Below, piece after piece: positions 1-13,700 of a DNA stretch of 64,000 bases. This DNA comes from Amblyomma americanum (taxonomy: Eukaryota; Arthropoda; Arachnida; Ixodida; Ixodidae): the NCBI RefSeq assembly GCF_052857255.1, contig NW_027526502.1, positions 124,001-188,000 of the forward strand, written 5' to 3'. The notes under the pieces were generated by a model. The model saw only the letters and a list, made by a program, of their open reading frames with translations. It had not been told where the DNA came from and did not search any database. A program made the translations under genes and the position numbers. How positions within the stretch are numbered: position 1 is the first letter of the stretch; the number at the start of each line of letters is the position of its first letter.

Positions 1-829
1 GAAAACGCCACCGATAGCCGCAACCATTGATGGAAACCGCCCCTTCTAGCCGGTAAGGGCAAGCCAGCGTATTCCACGCTCATGCTCTCAGCTGGTTGAG
101 GCCACAAAGTTCAGACGGTGGAAGGCAATCTGCAGCAAAACGCAGCGACACAGTAAGTTGGTGCTCGCCGCTTATCGTGTCCGCTGCCAAGAGAGGCCGA
201 AGGCGATGGGTCTCTCTCCTTATAGCTGGCGTCCGATGACGTCAGGTGAAAACGCCACCGATAGCCGCAACCGCTGAAGGAAACTGCCCCTTCTAGCCGG
301 TAAGGGCAAGTTAGCGTTTTCCACGCTCATGCAGTCAGCTGGTTGAGGGCACAAAGTTCAGACGGTGGAAGGCAATCTGCAGCAAAACGCAGCGACACAG
401 TAAGTTGGTGCTCGCCGCTTATCGTCTTCGCTGCCAAGTGATGCCGAAGGCGATGGGTCTCAGTCCTTATAGCTGGCGTCCGATGACGTAAGGTGAAAAC
501 GCCACCGATAGCCGCAACCGCTGAAGGAAACCGCCCCTTTTAGGCGGTAAGTGCAAGCCAACGTTTTCCACGCTCATGCAGTCAGCTGGTTGAGGGCACA
601 AAGTTCAGACGGTGGAAGGCAATCTGCAGCAAAACGCAGCGACACAGTAAGTTGGTGCTCGCCACTTATCGTCTCCGCTGCCAAGTGAGGCCGAAAGCAA
701 TGGGTCTCAGTCCTTATAGCTGGCGTCCGATGACGTAAGGTGAAAACGCCACCGATAGCCGCAACCGCTGAACGAAAACGCCCCTTTTAGCCGGTAAGGG
801 CAAGCCAACGTTTTCCACGCTCATGCAGT

Positions 830-911
830 CAGCTGGTTGAGGGCACAAAGTTCAGACGGTGGAAGGCAATCAGCTGGTTGAGGGCACAAAGTTCAGACGG
901 TGGAAGGCAAT
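830..911. repeat. 41-bp tandem duplication inside a satellite monomer
   Basis: The segment from CAGCTGGTTGAG through GGAAGGCAAT occurs twice in a row (830-870 and 871-911), giving a longer monomer of about 288 bp. The same rearranged monomer occurs at 20625, 24124 and 57136. Confidence 0.93.
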
Positions 912-1018
912 CTGCAGCAAAACGCAGCGACACAGTAAGTTGGTGCTCGCCGCTTATCGTCTCCGCTGCCAAGTGAGGCCGAAGGCGATGGGTCTCTGTC
1001 CTTATAGCTGGCGTCCGA

Positions 1019-1026
1019 TGACGTCA
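1019..1026. promoter_or_regulatory. Perfect TGACGTCA palindrome (CRE-type), representative
   Basis: This 8-bp palindrome equals the consensus CREB/ATF half-site pair. It occurs at the same place in most monomers of both arrays. Variant monomers have TGACATCA, TGACCTCA, TTACGTCA or TGACGTAA. The motif is seen directly. Binding by a CREB/ATF-family protein is only an inference. Confidence 0.5.
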
Positions 1027-1339
1027 GGTGAAAACGCCACCGATAGCCGCAACCGCTGAAGGAAACCGGCCCTTTTAGCCGGTAAGGGCAAGCCAACGTT
1101 TTCCACGCTCATGCAGTTAGCTGGTTTAGGGCACAAAGTTCAGACGGTGGAAGGCAATCTGCAGCAAAACGCAGCGACACAGTAAGTTGGTGCTCGCCGC
1201 TTATCGTCTCCGCTGCCAAGTGAGGCCGAAGGCGATGGGTCTCTGTCCTTATAGCTGGCGTCCGATGACGTCAGGTGAATACGCCACCGATAGCCGCAAC
1301 CGCTGAAGGAAACCGCCCCTTTTAGCCGGTACGGGCAAG

Positions 1340-4300
1340 CCAACGTTTTCCACGCTCATGCAGTCAGCTGATTGAGACCACAAAGTTCAGACGGTGGAAG
1401 GCAATCTGCAGCAAAACGCAGCGACACAGGAAGTTGGTGCTCGCCGCTTATGGTCTCCGCTGCCAAGTGAGGCCGAAGGCGATGGGTCCCTTTCCTTATA
1501 GCTGGCGTCCGATGACATCAGCTGAAAACGCCGCCGATACCCGCAACCGCTGAAGGAAACCGCCCCTTTTAGCCGGTAAGGGCAAGCCAACGTTTGCCAC
1601 GCTCATGCAGTCAGCTGGTTGAGGGCACAAAGTTCAGACGGTTGAAGGCAATCTGCAGCAAAACGCAGCGGCACAGTAAGTTGGTGCTCGCCGCTTATCC
1701 TCTCCGCTGCCAAGTGAGGCCGAAGGCGATGGGTCACTGTCCTTATAGCTGGCGTCCGATGACGTCAGGTGAAAACGCCACCGATAGCTGCAACCGTTGA
1801 AGGAAACCGCCCCTTCTATCCGGTAAGGGCAAGCCAACGTTTGCCACGCTCATGCAGTCAGCTGGTTGAGGGCACAAATTTCAGACGGTGGAAGGCAATC
1901 TGCAGCAAAACGCAGCGACACAGTAAGTTGGTGCTCGCCGCTTATCGTCTCCGCTGCCAATTGAGGCCGAAGGCGATGGGTTTCTGTCCTTATAGCTGGC
2001 GTCCGATTACGTCAGGTGAAAACGCCACCGATAGCCGCAACCACTGAAGGAAACCGCCCCTTTTAGCCGGTAAGGGCAAGCCAACGTTTTCCACGCTCAT
2101 GCAGTCAGCTGGTTGAGGGCACAAAGTTCAGACGGTGGAAGGCAATCTGCAGCAAAACGCAGCGACACAGAAAGTTGGTGCTCGCCGCTTATCGTCTCCG
2201 CTGCCAAGTGAGGCCGAAGGCGATGGGTCTCTGTCCTTATAGCTGGCTTCCGATGACGTCAGGTGAAAACGCAACCGAAAGCCGCAACCGCTGAAGGAAA
2301 CCGCCCCTTCTAGCCGGTAAGGGCAAGCCAAAGTTTTCCACGCTCATGCAGTCAGCTGGTTGAGGGCACAAAGTTCAGACGGTGGAAGGCAATCTGCAGC
2401 AAAACGCAGCGACTCAGTAAGTTGGTGCTCGCCGCTTATCGTCTCCGCTGCCAAGTGAGGCCGAAGGCGATGCGTCTCTGTCCTTATAGCTGGCGTGCGA
2501 TGACCTCAGGTGAAAACGCCACCGATAGCCGCAACCGCTGAAGGAAACCGCCCCTTTTATCCGGTAAGGGCAAGCCAACGTTTGCCACGCTCATGCAGTC
2601 AGCTGGGTGAGAACACGAAGTTTAGACGGTGGAAGGCAATCTGCAGCAAAACGCTGTGACACAGAAAGTTGCTGCTCGCCGCTTATCGTCTCCGCTGCCA
2701 AGTGAGGCCGAAGGCGATGGGTCTCTGTCCTTATAGCTGGCGTCCAATGACGTCAGGTGAAAACGCAACCGATAGCCGCAGCCGCTGAAGGAAACCGCCC
2801 CTTTTAGCCGGTAAGGGCAAGCCAACGTTTTCCACGCTCATGCAGTCAGCTGGTTGAGGGCACAAATTTCAGACGGTGGAAGGCAATCTGCAGCAAAACG
2901 CAGCGACACAGTAAGTTGGTGCTCGCCGCTTATCGTCTCCGCTGCAAAGTGAGGCCGAAGGCGATGGGTCTCTGTCCTTATAGCTCGCTTCCGATGACGT
3001 CAGGTCAAAACGCCACCGATAGCCGCAACCGCTGAAGGAAACCACCCCTTTTAGACGGTGAGGGCTAGCCAACGTTTGCCACGCTCATGCAGTCAGCTGG
3101 TTGAGGGCACAAAGTTCTGACGGTTGAAGGCAATCTGCAGCAAATCGCAGCGACACAGTAAGTTGGTGCTCGCCGCTTATCGTCTCCGCTGCCAAGTGAG
3201 GCCGAAGGCGATGCGTCTCTGTCCTTATAGCTGGCTCCGATGACGTCAGGTGAAAACGCCGCCCATAGACGCAACCGCTGAAGGAAACCGCCCCTTTTAA
3301 CCGGTAAGGGCAAGCCAACGTTTGCCACGCTCATGCAGTCAGCTGGTTGAGGGCACAAAGTTCAGACGGTGGAAGGCAATCTGCAGCAAAACGCAGTGAC
3401 ACAGTAATTTGGTGCTCGCCGCTTATCGTCTCCGCTGCCAAGTGAGTCCGAAGGGGATGGGTCTCTGTCCTTATAGCTGGCGTCCGATTACGTCAGGTGA
3501 AAACGCCACCGATAGCCGCAACCACTGAAGGAAACCGCCCCTTTTAGCCGGTAAGGGCAAGCCAACGTTTTCCACGCTCATGCAGTCAGCTGGTTGAGGG
3601 CACAAAGTTCAGACGGTGGAAGGCAAACTGCAGCAAAACGCAGCGACACAGTAAGTTGGTGCTCGCCGCTTATCGTCTCCGCTGCCAAGTGAGGCCGAAG
3701 GCGATGGGTCTCTGTCCTTATAGCTGGCGTCCGATGACGTCAGGTGAAAACGCCGCCCATAGACGCAACCGCTGAAGGAAACCGCCCCTTCTAGCCGGTA
3801 AGGGCAAGCCAACGTTTGTCACGCTCATGCAGTCAGCTGGTTGAGGGCACAAAGTTCAGACGGTGGAAGGCCATCTGCAGCAAAACGCAGCGACACAGTA
3901 AGTTGGTGCTCGCCGCTTATGGTCTCCGCTGCCAAGTGAGGTCGAAGGCGATGGGTCACTGTCCTTATAGCTGGCTTCCGATGACGTCAGGTGAAAACGC
4001 CACCGATAACTGCAACCGTTGAAGGAAACCGCCCCTTCTATCCGGTAAGGGCAAGCCAACGTTTGCCACGCTCATGCAGTCAGCTGGTTGAGGGCACAAA
4101 TTTCAGACGGTGGAAGGCAATCTGCAGCAAAACGCAGCGACACAGTAAGTTGGTGCTCGCCGCTTATCGTCTCCGCTGCCAATTGAGGCCGAAGGCGATG
4201 GGTCTCTGTCCTTATAGCTGGCGTCCGATTACGTCAGGTGAAAACGCCACCGATAGCCGCAACCACTGAAGGAAACCGCCCCTTTTAGCTGGTAAGGGCA

Positions 4301-5720
4301 AGCCAACGTTTTCCACGCTCATGCAGTCAGCTGGTTGAGGGCACAAAGTTCAGACGGTGGAAGGCAATCTGCAGCAAAACGCAGCGACTCAGTAAGTTGG
4401 TGCTCGCCGCTTATCGTCTCCGCTGCCAAGTGAGGCCGAAGGCGATGGGTCTCTGTCCTTATAGCTGGCTTCTGATGACGTCAGGTGAAAACGCAACCGA
4501 AAGCCGCAACCGCTGAAGGAAACCGCCCCTTCTAGCCGGTAAGGGCAAGCCAAAGTTTTCCACGCTCATGCAGTCAGCTGGTTGAGGGCACAAAGTTCAG
4601 ACGGTGGAAGGCAATCTGCAGCAAAACGCAGCGACTCAGTAAGTTGGTGCTCGCCGCTTCTCGTCTCCGCTGCCAAGTGAGGCCGAAGGCGATGCGTCTC
4701 TGTCCTTATAGCTGGCGTCCGATGACTTCAGGTGAAAACGCCGCCCATAGACGCAACCGCTGAAGGAAACCGCCCCTTTTAACCGGTAAGTCAAGCCAAC
4801 GTTTGCCACGCTCATGCAGTCAGCTGGTTGAGGGCACAAAGTTCAGACGGTGGAAGGCAATCTGCAGCAAAACGCTGCGACACCGTAAGTTGGTGCTCGC
4901 CGCTTATCGTCTCCGCTGCCAAGTGAGGCCGAAGGCGATGGGTCTCTGTCCTTATAGCTGGCGTGCGATGACGTCAGGTGAAAACGCCACCGATAGCCGC
5001 AACCGCCGAAGGAAACCGCCAATTTTAGCCGGTAAGGGCAAGCCAACGTTTGCCACGCTCATGCAGTCAGCTGGGTGAGAACACGAAGTTCAGACGGTGG
5101 AAGGCAATCTGCAGCAAAACGCAGTGACACAGTAAGTTGGTGCTCGCCGCTTATCGTCTCCGCTGCCAAGTGAGGCCGAAGGCGATGGGTCTCTGTCCTT
5201 ATAGCTGGCGTCCGATGACGTCAGCTGAAAACGCCGCCGATAGCCGCAACCGCTGAAGGAAACCGCCCCTTTTAGCCGGTAAGGGCAAGCCAACGTTTGC
5301 CACGCTCATGCAGTCAGCTGGTTGAGGGCACAAAGTTCAGACGGTGGAAGGCAATCTGCAACAAATCGCAGCGACACAGTAAGTTGGTGCTCGCCGCTTA
5401 GCGTCTCCGCTGCCAAGTGAGGCCGAAGGCGATGGGTCTCTGTCCTTATAGCTGGCTTCCGATGACGTCAGGTGAAAACGCAACCGAAAGCCGCAACCGC
5501 TGAAGGAAACCGCCCCTTCTAGCCGGTAAGGGCAAGCCAAAGTTTTCCACGCTCATGCAGTCATCTGGTTGAGGGCACAAAGTTCAGACGGTGGAAGGCA
5601 ATCTGCAGCAAAACGCAGCGACACAGTAAGTTGGTGCTCGCCGCTTATCGTCTCCGCTGCCAAGTGAGGCCGAAGGCGATGCGTCTCTGTCTTTATAGCT
5701 GGCGTCCGATGACGTCAGGT
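1340..5720. repeat. Higher-order satellite block A, left copy
   Basis: This stretch of about 18 monomers matches 59622-64000 at a constant offset of 58282-58283 bp. The order of variant monomers is the same, including the GGTCACTGTCC, TTTAGACGGTGAGGGCTAG and GTAAGTCAAGCC variants. Only scattered base changes separate the copies where I compared them. The first part, to about 3100, matches a third copy at 53900-55660 (offset 52560). The block is therefore a higher-order unit rather than a chance run of similar monomers. The outer limits are approximate. Confidence 0.85.
4341..5690. repeat. Satellite sub-block repeated at 2469 bp, copy 1
   Basis: Five to six successive variant monomers recur at 6810-8159 with a constant offset of 2469 bp, about ten monomers. 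Diagnostic variants shared by both copies are GCAGCGACTCAG, the shortened GGTAAGTCAAGCC, CGCCAATTTTAGCC and CTGCAACAAATCGCAG. Confidence 0.85.
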
Positions 5721-6809
5721 GAAAACGCCGCCCATAGACGCAACCGCTGAAGGAAACCGCCCCTTTTAACCGGTAAGGGCAAGCCAACGTTTGCCACGCT
5801 CATGCAGTCAGCTGGTTGAGGGCACAAAGTTCAGACGGTGGAAGGCAATCTGCAGCAAAACGCAGTGACACAGTAATTTGGTGCTCGCCGCTTATCGTCT
5901 CCGCTGCCAAGTGAGGCCGAAGGCGATGGGTCACTGTCCTTATAGCTGGCGTCCGATTACGTCAGGTGAAAACGCCACCGATAGCCGCAACCACTGAAGG
6001 AAACCGCCCCTTTTAGCCGGTAAGGGCAAGCCAACGTTTTCCACGCTCATGCAGTCAGCTGGTTGAGGGCACAAAGTTCAGACGGTGGAAGGCAATCTGC
6101 AGCAAAACGCAGCGACACAGTAAGTTGGTGCTCGCCGCTTATCGTCTCCGCTGCCAAGTGAGGCCGAAGGCGATGGGTCTCTGTCCTTATAGCTGGCGTC
6201 CGATGACGTCAGGTGAAAACGCCGCCCATAGACGCAACCGCTGAAGGAAACCGCCCCTTTAAACCGGTAAGGGCAAGCCAACGTTTGCCACGCTCATGCA
6301 GTCAGCTGGTTGAGGGCACAAAGTTCAGACGGTGGAAGGCAATCTGCAGCAAAACGCAGCGACACAGTAATTTGGTGCTCGCCGCTTATCGTCTCCGCTG
6401 CCAAGTGAGGCCGAAGGCGATGGGTATCTGTCCTTATAGCTGGCGTGCGATGACCTCAGGTGAAAACGCCACCGATAGCCGCAACCGCTGAAGGAAACCG
6501 CCCCTTTTAGCCGGTAAGGGCAAGCCAACGTTTGCCACGCTCATGCAGTCAGCTGGGTGACAACACGAAGTTCAGACGTTGGAAGGCAATCTGCAGCAAA
6601 ACGCAGTGACACAGTAAGTTGGTGCTCGCCGCTTATCGTCTCCGCTGCCAAGTGAGGCCGAAGGCGATGGGTCTCTGTCCTTATAGCTGGCGTGCGATGA
6701 CGTCAGGTGAAAACGCCACCGATAGCCGCAACCGCCGAAGGAAACCGCCCCTTTTGGCCGGAAAGGGCAAGCCAACGTTTGCCACGCTCATGCAGTAAGC
6801 TGGGAGAGA

Positions 6810-8159
6810 ACACGAAGTTCAGACGGTGGAAGGCAATCTGCAGCAAAACGCAGCGACTCAGTAAGTTGGTGCTCGCCGCTTATCGTCTCCGCTGCCAAGT
6901 GAGGCCGAAGGCGATGGGTCTCTGTCCTTATAGCTGGCTTCTGATGACGTCAGGTGAAAACGCAACCGAAAGCCGCAACCGCTGAAGGAAACCGCCCCTT
7001 CTAGCCGGTAAGGGCAAGCCAAAGTTTTCCATGCTCATGCAGTCAGCTGGTTGAGGGCACAAAGTTCAGACGGTGGAAGGCAATCTGCAGCAAAACGCAG
7101 CGACTCAGTAAGTTGGTGCTCGCCGCTTCTCGTCTCCGCTGCCAAGTGAGGCCGAAGGCGATGCGTCTCTGTCCTTATAGCTGGCGTCCGATGACGTCAG
7201 GTGAAAACGCCGCCCATAGACGCAACCGCTGAAGGAAACCGCCCCTTTTAACCGGTAAGTCAAGCCAACGTTTGCCACGCTCATGCAGTCAGCTGGTTGA
7301 GGGCACAAAGTTCAGACGGTGGAAGGCAATCTGCAGCAAAACGCTGCGACACCGTAAGTTGGTGCTCGCCGCTTATCGTCTCCGCTGCCAAGTGAGGCCG
7401 AAGGCGATGGGTCTCTGTCCTTATAGCTGGCGTGCGATGACGTCAGGTGAAAACGCCACCGATAGCCGCAACCGCCGAAGGAAACCGCCAATTTTAGCCG
7501 GTAAGGGCAAGCCAACGTTTGCCACGCTCATGCAGTCAGCTGGGTGAGAACACGAAGTTCAGACGGTGGAAGGCAATCTGCAGCAAAACGCAGTGACACA
7601 GTAAGTTGGTGCTCGCCGCTTATCGTCTCCGCTGCCAAGTGAGGCCGAAGGCGATGGGTCTCTGTCCTTATAGCTGGCGTCCGATGACGTCAGCTGAAAA
7701 CGCCGCCGATAGCCGCAACCGCTGAAGGAAACCGCCCCTTTTAGCCGGTAAGGGCAAGCCAACGTTTGCCACGCTCATGCAGTCAGCTGGTTGAGGGCAC
7801 AAAGTTCAGACGGTGGAAGGCAATCTGCAACAAATCGCAGCGACACAGTAAGTTGGTGCTCGCCGCTTAGCGTCTCCGCTGCCAAGTGAGGCCGAAGGCG
7901 ATGGGTCTCTGTCCTTATAGCTGGCTTCCGATGACGTCAGGTGAAAACGCAACCGAAAGCCGCAACCGCTGAAGGAAACCGCCCCTTCTAGCCGGTAAGG
8001 GCAAGCCAAAGTTTTCCACGCTCATGCAGTCATCTGGTTGAGGGCACAAAGTTCAGACGGTGGAAGGCAATCTGCAGCAAAACGCAGCGACACAGTAAGT
8101 TGGTGCTCGCCGCTTATCGTCTCCGCTGCCAAGTGAGGCCGAAGGCGATGCGTCTCTGT
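6810..8159. repeat. Satellite sub-block repeated at 2469 bp, copy 2
   Basis: This is the second copy of the sub-block at 4341-5690. The match ends where this copy loses one base in GGCTCCGATG (about 8171) while copy 1 keeps GGCGTCCGATG. Confidence 0.85.
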
Positions 8160-8519
8160 CCTTATAGCTGGCTCCGATGACGTCAGGTGAAAACGCCGCC
8201 CATAGACGCAACCGCTGAAGGAAACCGCCCCTTTTAACCGGTAAGGGCAAGCCAACGTTTGCCACGCTCATGCAGTCAGCTGGTTGAGGGCACAAAGTTC
8301 AGACGGTGGAAGGCAATCTGCAGCAAAACGCAGTGACACAGTAATTTGGTGCTCGCCGCTTATCGTCTCCGCTGCCAAGTGAGGCCGAAGGCGATGGGTC
8401 TCTGTCCTTATAGCTGGCGTGCGATGACGTCAGGTGAAAACGCCACCGATAGCCGCAACCGCCGAAGGAAACCGCCCCTTTTGGCCGGTAAGGGCAAGCC
8501 AACGTTTGCCACGCTCATG

Positions 8520-9507
8520 CAGTAAGCTGGGAGAGAACACGAAGTTCAGACGGTGGAAGGCAATCTGCAGCAAAACGCAGTGACACAGAAAGTTGGTGCT
8601 CGCCGCTTATCGTCTCCGCTGCCAAGTGAGTCCGAAGGGGATGGGTCTCTGTCCTTATAGCTGGCGTCCGATTACGTCAGGTGAAAACGCCACCGATAGC
8701 CGCAACCACTGAAGGAAACCGCCCCTTTTAGCCGGTAAGGGCAAGCCAACGTTTTCCACGCTCATGCAGTCAGCTGGTTGAGGGCACAAAGTTCAGACGG
8801 TGGAAGGCAATCTGCAGCAAAACGCAGCGACACAGTAAGTTGGTGCTCGCCGCTTATCGTCTCCGCTGCCAAGTGAGGCCGAAGGCGATGGGTCTCTGTC
8901 CTTATAGCTGGCGTCCGATGACGTCAGGTGAAAACGCCGCCCATAGACGCAACCGCTGAAGGAAACCGCCCCTTTTAACCGGTAAGGGCAAGCCAACGTT
9001 TGCCACGCTCATGCAGTCAGCTGGTTGAGGGCACAAAGTTCAGACGGTGGAAGGCAATCTGCAGCAAAACGCAGCGACACAGTAATTTGGTGCTCGCCGC
9101 TTATCGTCTCCGCTGCCAAGTGAGGCCGAAGGCGATGGGTATCTGTCCTTATAGCTGGCGTGCGATGACCTCAGGTGAAAACGCCACCGATAGCCGCAAC
9201 CGCTGAAGGAAACCGCCCCTTTTAGCCGGTAAGGGCAAGCCAACGTTTGCCACGCTCATGCAGTCATCTGGGTGACAACACGAAGTTCAGACGGTGGAAG
9301 GCAATCTGCAGCAAAACGCAGTGACACAGTAAGTTGGTGCTCGCCGCTTATCGTCTCCGCTGCCAAGTGAGGCCGAAGGCGATGGGTCTCTGTCCTTATA
9401 GCTGGCGTGCGATGACGTCAGGTGAAAACGCCACCGATAGCCGCAACCGCCGAAGGAAACCGCCCCTTTTGGCCGGAAAGGGCAAGCCAACGTTTGCCAC
9501 GCTCATG
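8520..9507. repeat. Four-monomer satellite unit (988 bp), copy 1
   Basis: Four consecutive variant monomers are repeated immediately downstream at a spacing of 988 bp. Both copies begin with AGTAAGCTGGGAGAGAACAC and carry GGGTATCTGTCC and CGATGACCTCAGG variants in the same places. Confidence 0.85.
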
Positions 9508-10495
9508 CAGTAAGCTGGGAGAGAACACGAAGTTCAGACGGTGGAAGGCAATCTGCAGCAAAACGCAGTGACACAGAAAGTTGGTGCTCGCCGCTTATCG
9601 TCTCCGCTGCCAAGTGAGTCCGAAGGGGATGGGTCTCTGTCCTTATAGCTGGCGTCCGATTACGTCAGGTGAAAACGCCACCGATAGCCGCAACCACTGA
9701 AGGAAACCGCCCCTTTTAGCCGGTAAGGGCAAGCCAACGTTTTCCACGCTCATGCAGTCAGCTGGTTGAGGGCACAAAGTTCAGACGGTGGAAGGCAAAC
9801 TGCAGCAAAACGCAGCGACACAGTAAGTTGGTGCTCGCCGCTTATCGTCTCCGCTGCCAAGTGAGGCCGAAGGCGATGGGTCTCTGTCCTTATAGCTGGC
9901 GTCCGATGACGTCAGGTGAAAACGCCGCCCATAGACGCAACCGCTGAAGGAAACCGCCCCTTTTAACCGGTAAGGGCAAGCCAACGTTTGCCACGCTCAT
10001 GCAGTCAGCTGGTTGAGGGCACAAAGTTCAGACGGTGGAAGGCAATCTGCAGCAAAACGCAGCGACACAGTAATTTGGTGCTCGCCGCTTATCGTCTCCG
10101 CTGCCAAGTGAGGCCGAAGGCGATGGGTATCTGTCCTTATAGCTGGCGTGCGATGACCTCAGGTGAAAACGCCACCGATAGCCGCAACCGCTGAAGGAAA
10201 CCGCCCCTTTTAGCCGGTAAGGGCAAGCCAACGTTTGCCACGCTCATGCAGTCAGCTGGGTGACAACACGAAGTTCAGACGGTGGAAGGCAATCTGCAGC
10301 AAAACGCAGTGACACAGTAAGTTGGTGCTCGCCGCTTATCGTCTCCGCTGCCAAGTGAGGCCGAAGGCGATGGGTCTCTGTCCTTATAGCTGGCGTGCGA
10401 TGACGTCAGGTGAAAACGCCACCGATAGCCGCAACCGCCGAAGGAAACCGCCCCTTTTGGCCGGTAAGGGCAAGCCAACGTTTGCCACGCTCATG
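9508..10495. repeat. Four-monomer satellite unit (988 bp), copy 2
   Basis: This is the tandem second copy of the unit at 8520-9507. The junction monomer that follows (10497) begins AGTAAGCTGGGTGAG, so the series ends or changes type here. Confidence 0.85.
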
Positions 10496-10774
10496 CAGTA
10501 AGCTGGGTGAGAACACGAAGTTCAGACGGTGGAAGGCAATCTGCAGCAAAACGCAGTGACACAGAAAGTTGGTGCTCGCCGCTTATCGTCTCCGCTGCCA
10601 AGTGAGGCCGAAGGCGATGGGTCTCTGTCCTTATAGCTGGCGTCCGATTACGTCAGGTGAAAACGCCACCGATAGCCGCAACCACTGAAGGAAACCGCCC
10701 CTTTTAGCCGGTGAGGGCAAGCCAACGTTTTACACGCTCATGCAGTCAGCTGGTTGAGGGCACAAAGTTCAGAC

Positions 10775-13700
10775 GGTGGAAGGCAATCTGCAGCAAAACG
10801 CAGCGACACAGTAAGTTGGTGCTCGCCGCTTATCGTCTCCGCTGCCAAGTGAGGCCGAAGGCGATGGGTCTCTGTCCTTATGGCTGGCGTCCGATGACGT
10901 CAGGTGAAAACGCAACCGATAGCCGCAACCGCTGAAGGAAACCGCCCCTTTTAGCCGGTAAGGGAAAGCCAACGTTTTCCACGCTCATGCAGTCAGCTGG
11001 TTGAGGGCACAAAGTTCAGACGGTGGAAGGCAATCTGCAGCAAAACGCAGCGACACAGTAAGTTGGTGCTCGCCGCTTATCGTCTCCGCTGCCAAGTGAG
11101 GCCGAAGGCGATGGGTCTCTGTCCTTATAGCTGGCGTCCGATGACGTCAGGTGAAAACGCCGCTCATAGACGCAACCGCTGAAGGAAACCGCCCCTTTTA
11201 ACCGGTAAGGGCAAGCCAACGTTTGCCACGCTCATGCAGTCAGCTGGTTGAGGGCACAAAGTTCAGACGGTGGAAGGCAATCTGCAGCAAAACGCAGCGA
11301 CACAGTAATTTGGTGCTCGCCGCTTATCGTCTCCGCTGCCAAGTGAGGCCGAAGGCGATGGGTATCTGTCCTTATAGCTGGCGTGCGATGACCTCAGGTG
11401 AAAACGCCACCGATAGCCGCAACCGCTGAAGGAAACCGCCCCTTCTAGCCGATAAGGGAAAGCCAATGATTGCCAGGCTCATGCAGTCAGCTGGTTGAGG
11501 GCACAAAGTTCAGACGGTGGAAGGCAATCTGCAGCAAAACGCAGCGACACAGTAAGTTGGTGCTCGCCGCTTGTCGTCTCCGCTGCCAAGTGAGGCCGAA
11601 CGCGATGGGTCTCTGTCCTTATAGCTGGCGACCGATGACGTCAGGTGAAAACGCCACCGATAGCCACAACCGCTGAAGGAAACCACCCCTTCTAGCTGGT
11701 AAGGGAAAGCCAATGTTTGCCACGCTCATGCAGTCAGCTGGTTGAGGGCACAAAGTTCAGACGGTGGAAGGCAATCTGCTGCAAAACGCAGCGCCACAGT
11801 AAGTTGGTGCTCGCCGCTTGTCGTCTCCGCTGCCAAGTGAGGCCGAAGGCGATGGGTCTCAGTCCTTAAAGCTGGCGTCCGATGACGTCAGGTGAAAACG
11901 CCACCGATAGCCACAACCGCTGAAGGAAACCGCCCCTTCTAGCCGGTAAGGGAAAGCCAATGGTTGCCACGCTCATGCAGTCAGCTGGTTGAGGGCACAA
12001 AGTTCAGACGATGGAAGGCAATCTGCAGCAAAACGCAGCGACACAGTAAGTTGGTGCTCGCCGCTTATCGTCTCCGCTGCCAAGCGAGGCCGAAGGCGAT
12101 GAGTCTCTGTCCTTAAAGCTGGCGTCCGATGACGTCAGGTGAAAACGCCACCGATAGCCGCAACCGCTGAAGGAAACCGCCCCTTTTAGCCGCTACGGGC
12201 AAGCCAACGTTTTCCACGCTCATGCAGTCAGCAGGTTGAGGGCACAAAGTTCAGGCGGTGGAAGGCACTCTGCAGCAAAACGCAGCAACACAGTAAGTTG
12301 GTGCTCGCCGCTTATCGTCTCCGCTGCCAAGTGAGGCGGAAGGCGATGGGTCTCTGTCCTTATAGCTGGCGTCCGATGACGTCAGGTGAAAACGCCACCG
12401 ATAGCCGCAACCGCTGAAGGAAACCGCCCTTCTAGCCGGTAAGGGCAAGCCAACGTTTTCAACGCTCATGCAGTCAGCTGGTTGAGGGCACAAAGTTCAG
12501 ACGGTGGAAGGCAATCTGCAGAAGAACGCAGCGACACAGTAAGTTGATGCTCGCCGCTTATCGTCTCCGCTGCCAAGTGAGGCCGAAGGCGATGGGTCTC
12601 TGTCCTTATAGCTGGCGTCCGATGACGTCAGGTGAAAACGCCACCGATAGCCGTAACCACTGAAGGAAACCGCCCCTTCTAGCCGGTAAGGGCAAGCCAA
12701 CGTTTGTCACGCTCATGCAGTCAGCTGGTTGAGGGCACAAAGTTCAGACTGTGGAAGGCCATCTGCGGCAAAACGCAGCGACACAGTAAGTTGGTGCTCG
12801 CCGCTTATCGTCTCCGCTGCCAAGTGAGGCCGAAGTCGATGGGTCTCTTTCCTTATAGCTGGCGTCCGATGACGTCAGCTGAAAACGCCACCGAGAGCCG
12901 CAACCGCTGAAGGAAACCGCCCCTTTTAGCCGGTAAGGGCAAGCCAACGTTTGCCACGCTCATGCAGTCAGCTGGTTGAGGGCACAAATTTCAGACGGTG
13001 GAAGGCAATCTGCAGCAAAACGCAGCGACACAGTAAGTTGGTGCTCGCCGGTTATCGTCTCCGCTGCAAAGTGAGGCCGAAGGCGATGGGTCTCTGTCCT
13101 TAAAGCTGGCGACCGATGACGTCAGGTGAAAACGCCACCGGTAGCCGCGACCGCTGAAGGAAACCGCCCCTTTTAGCCGGTAAGGGCAAGCCAACGTTTG
13201 TCACGCTCAAGCACTCAGCTGGTTGAGGGCACAAAGTTCAGACGGTGCAAGGCAATCTGCAGCAAAACGCAGCGACACAGTGAGTTGGTGCTCGCCGCTT
13301 ATCGTCTCCGCTGCCAAGTGAGGCCGAAGGCGATGGGTCTCTGTCCTTATAGCTGGCGTCCGATGACGTCAGGTGAAAACGCCACCGATAGCCGCAACCG
13401 CTGAAGGAAACCGCACCTTTTAGCCGGTAAGCGCAAGCCATCGTTTTCCACGCTAATGCAGTCAGCTGGCTGAGGGCACAAAGTTCAGACGGTGGAAGGC
13501 AATCTGCAGCAAAACGCAGCGACACACTAAGTTGGTGCTCGCCGCTTATCGTCTCCGCTCGCAAGTGAGGCCGAAGGCGATGGGTCTCTGTCCTCATAGC
13601 TGGTGTCCTATGACGACAGGTGAAAACGCCACCGATAGCCGCAACCGCTTAAAGAAACCGCCCCTTCTAGCCGGTAAGGGCAAGTCAGCGTTTTTCATGC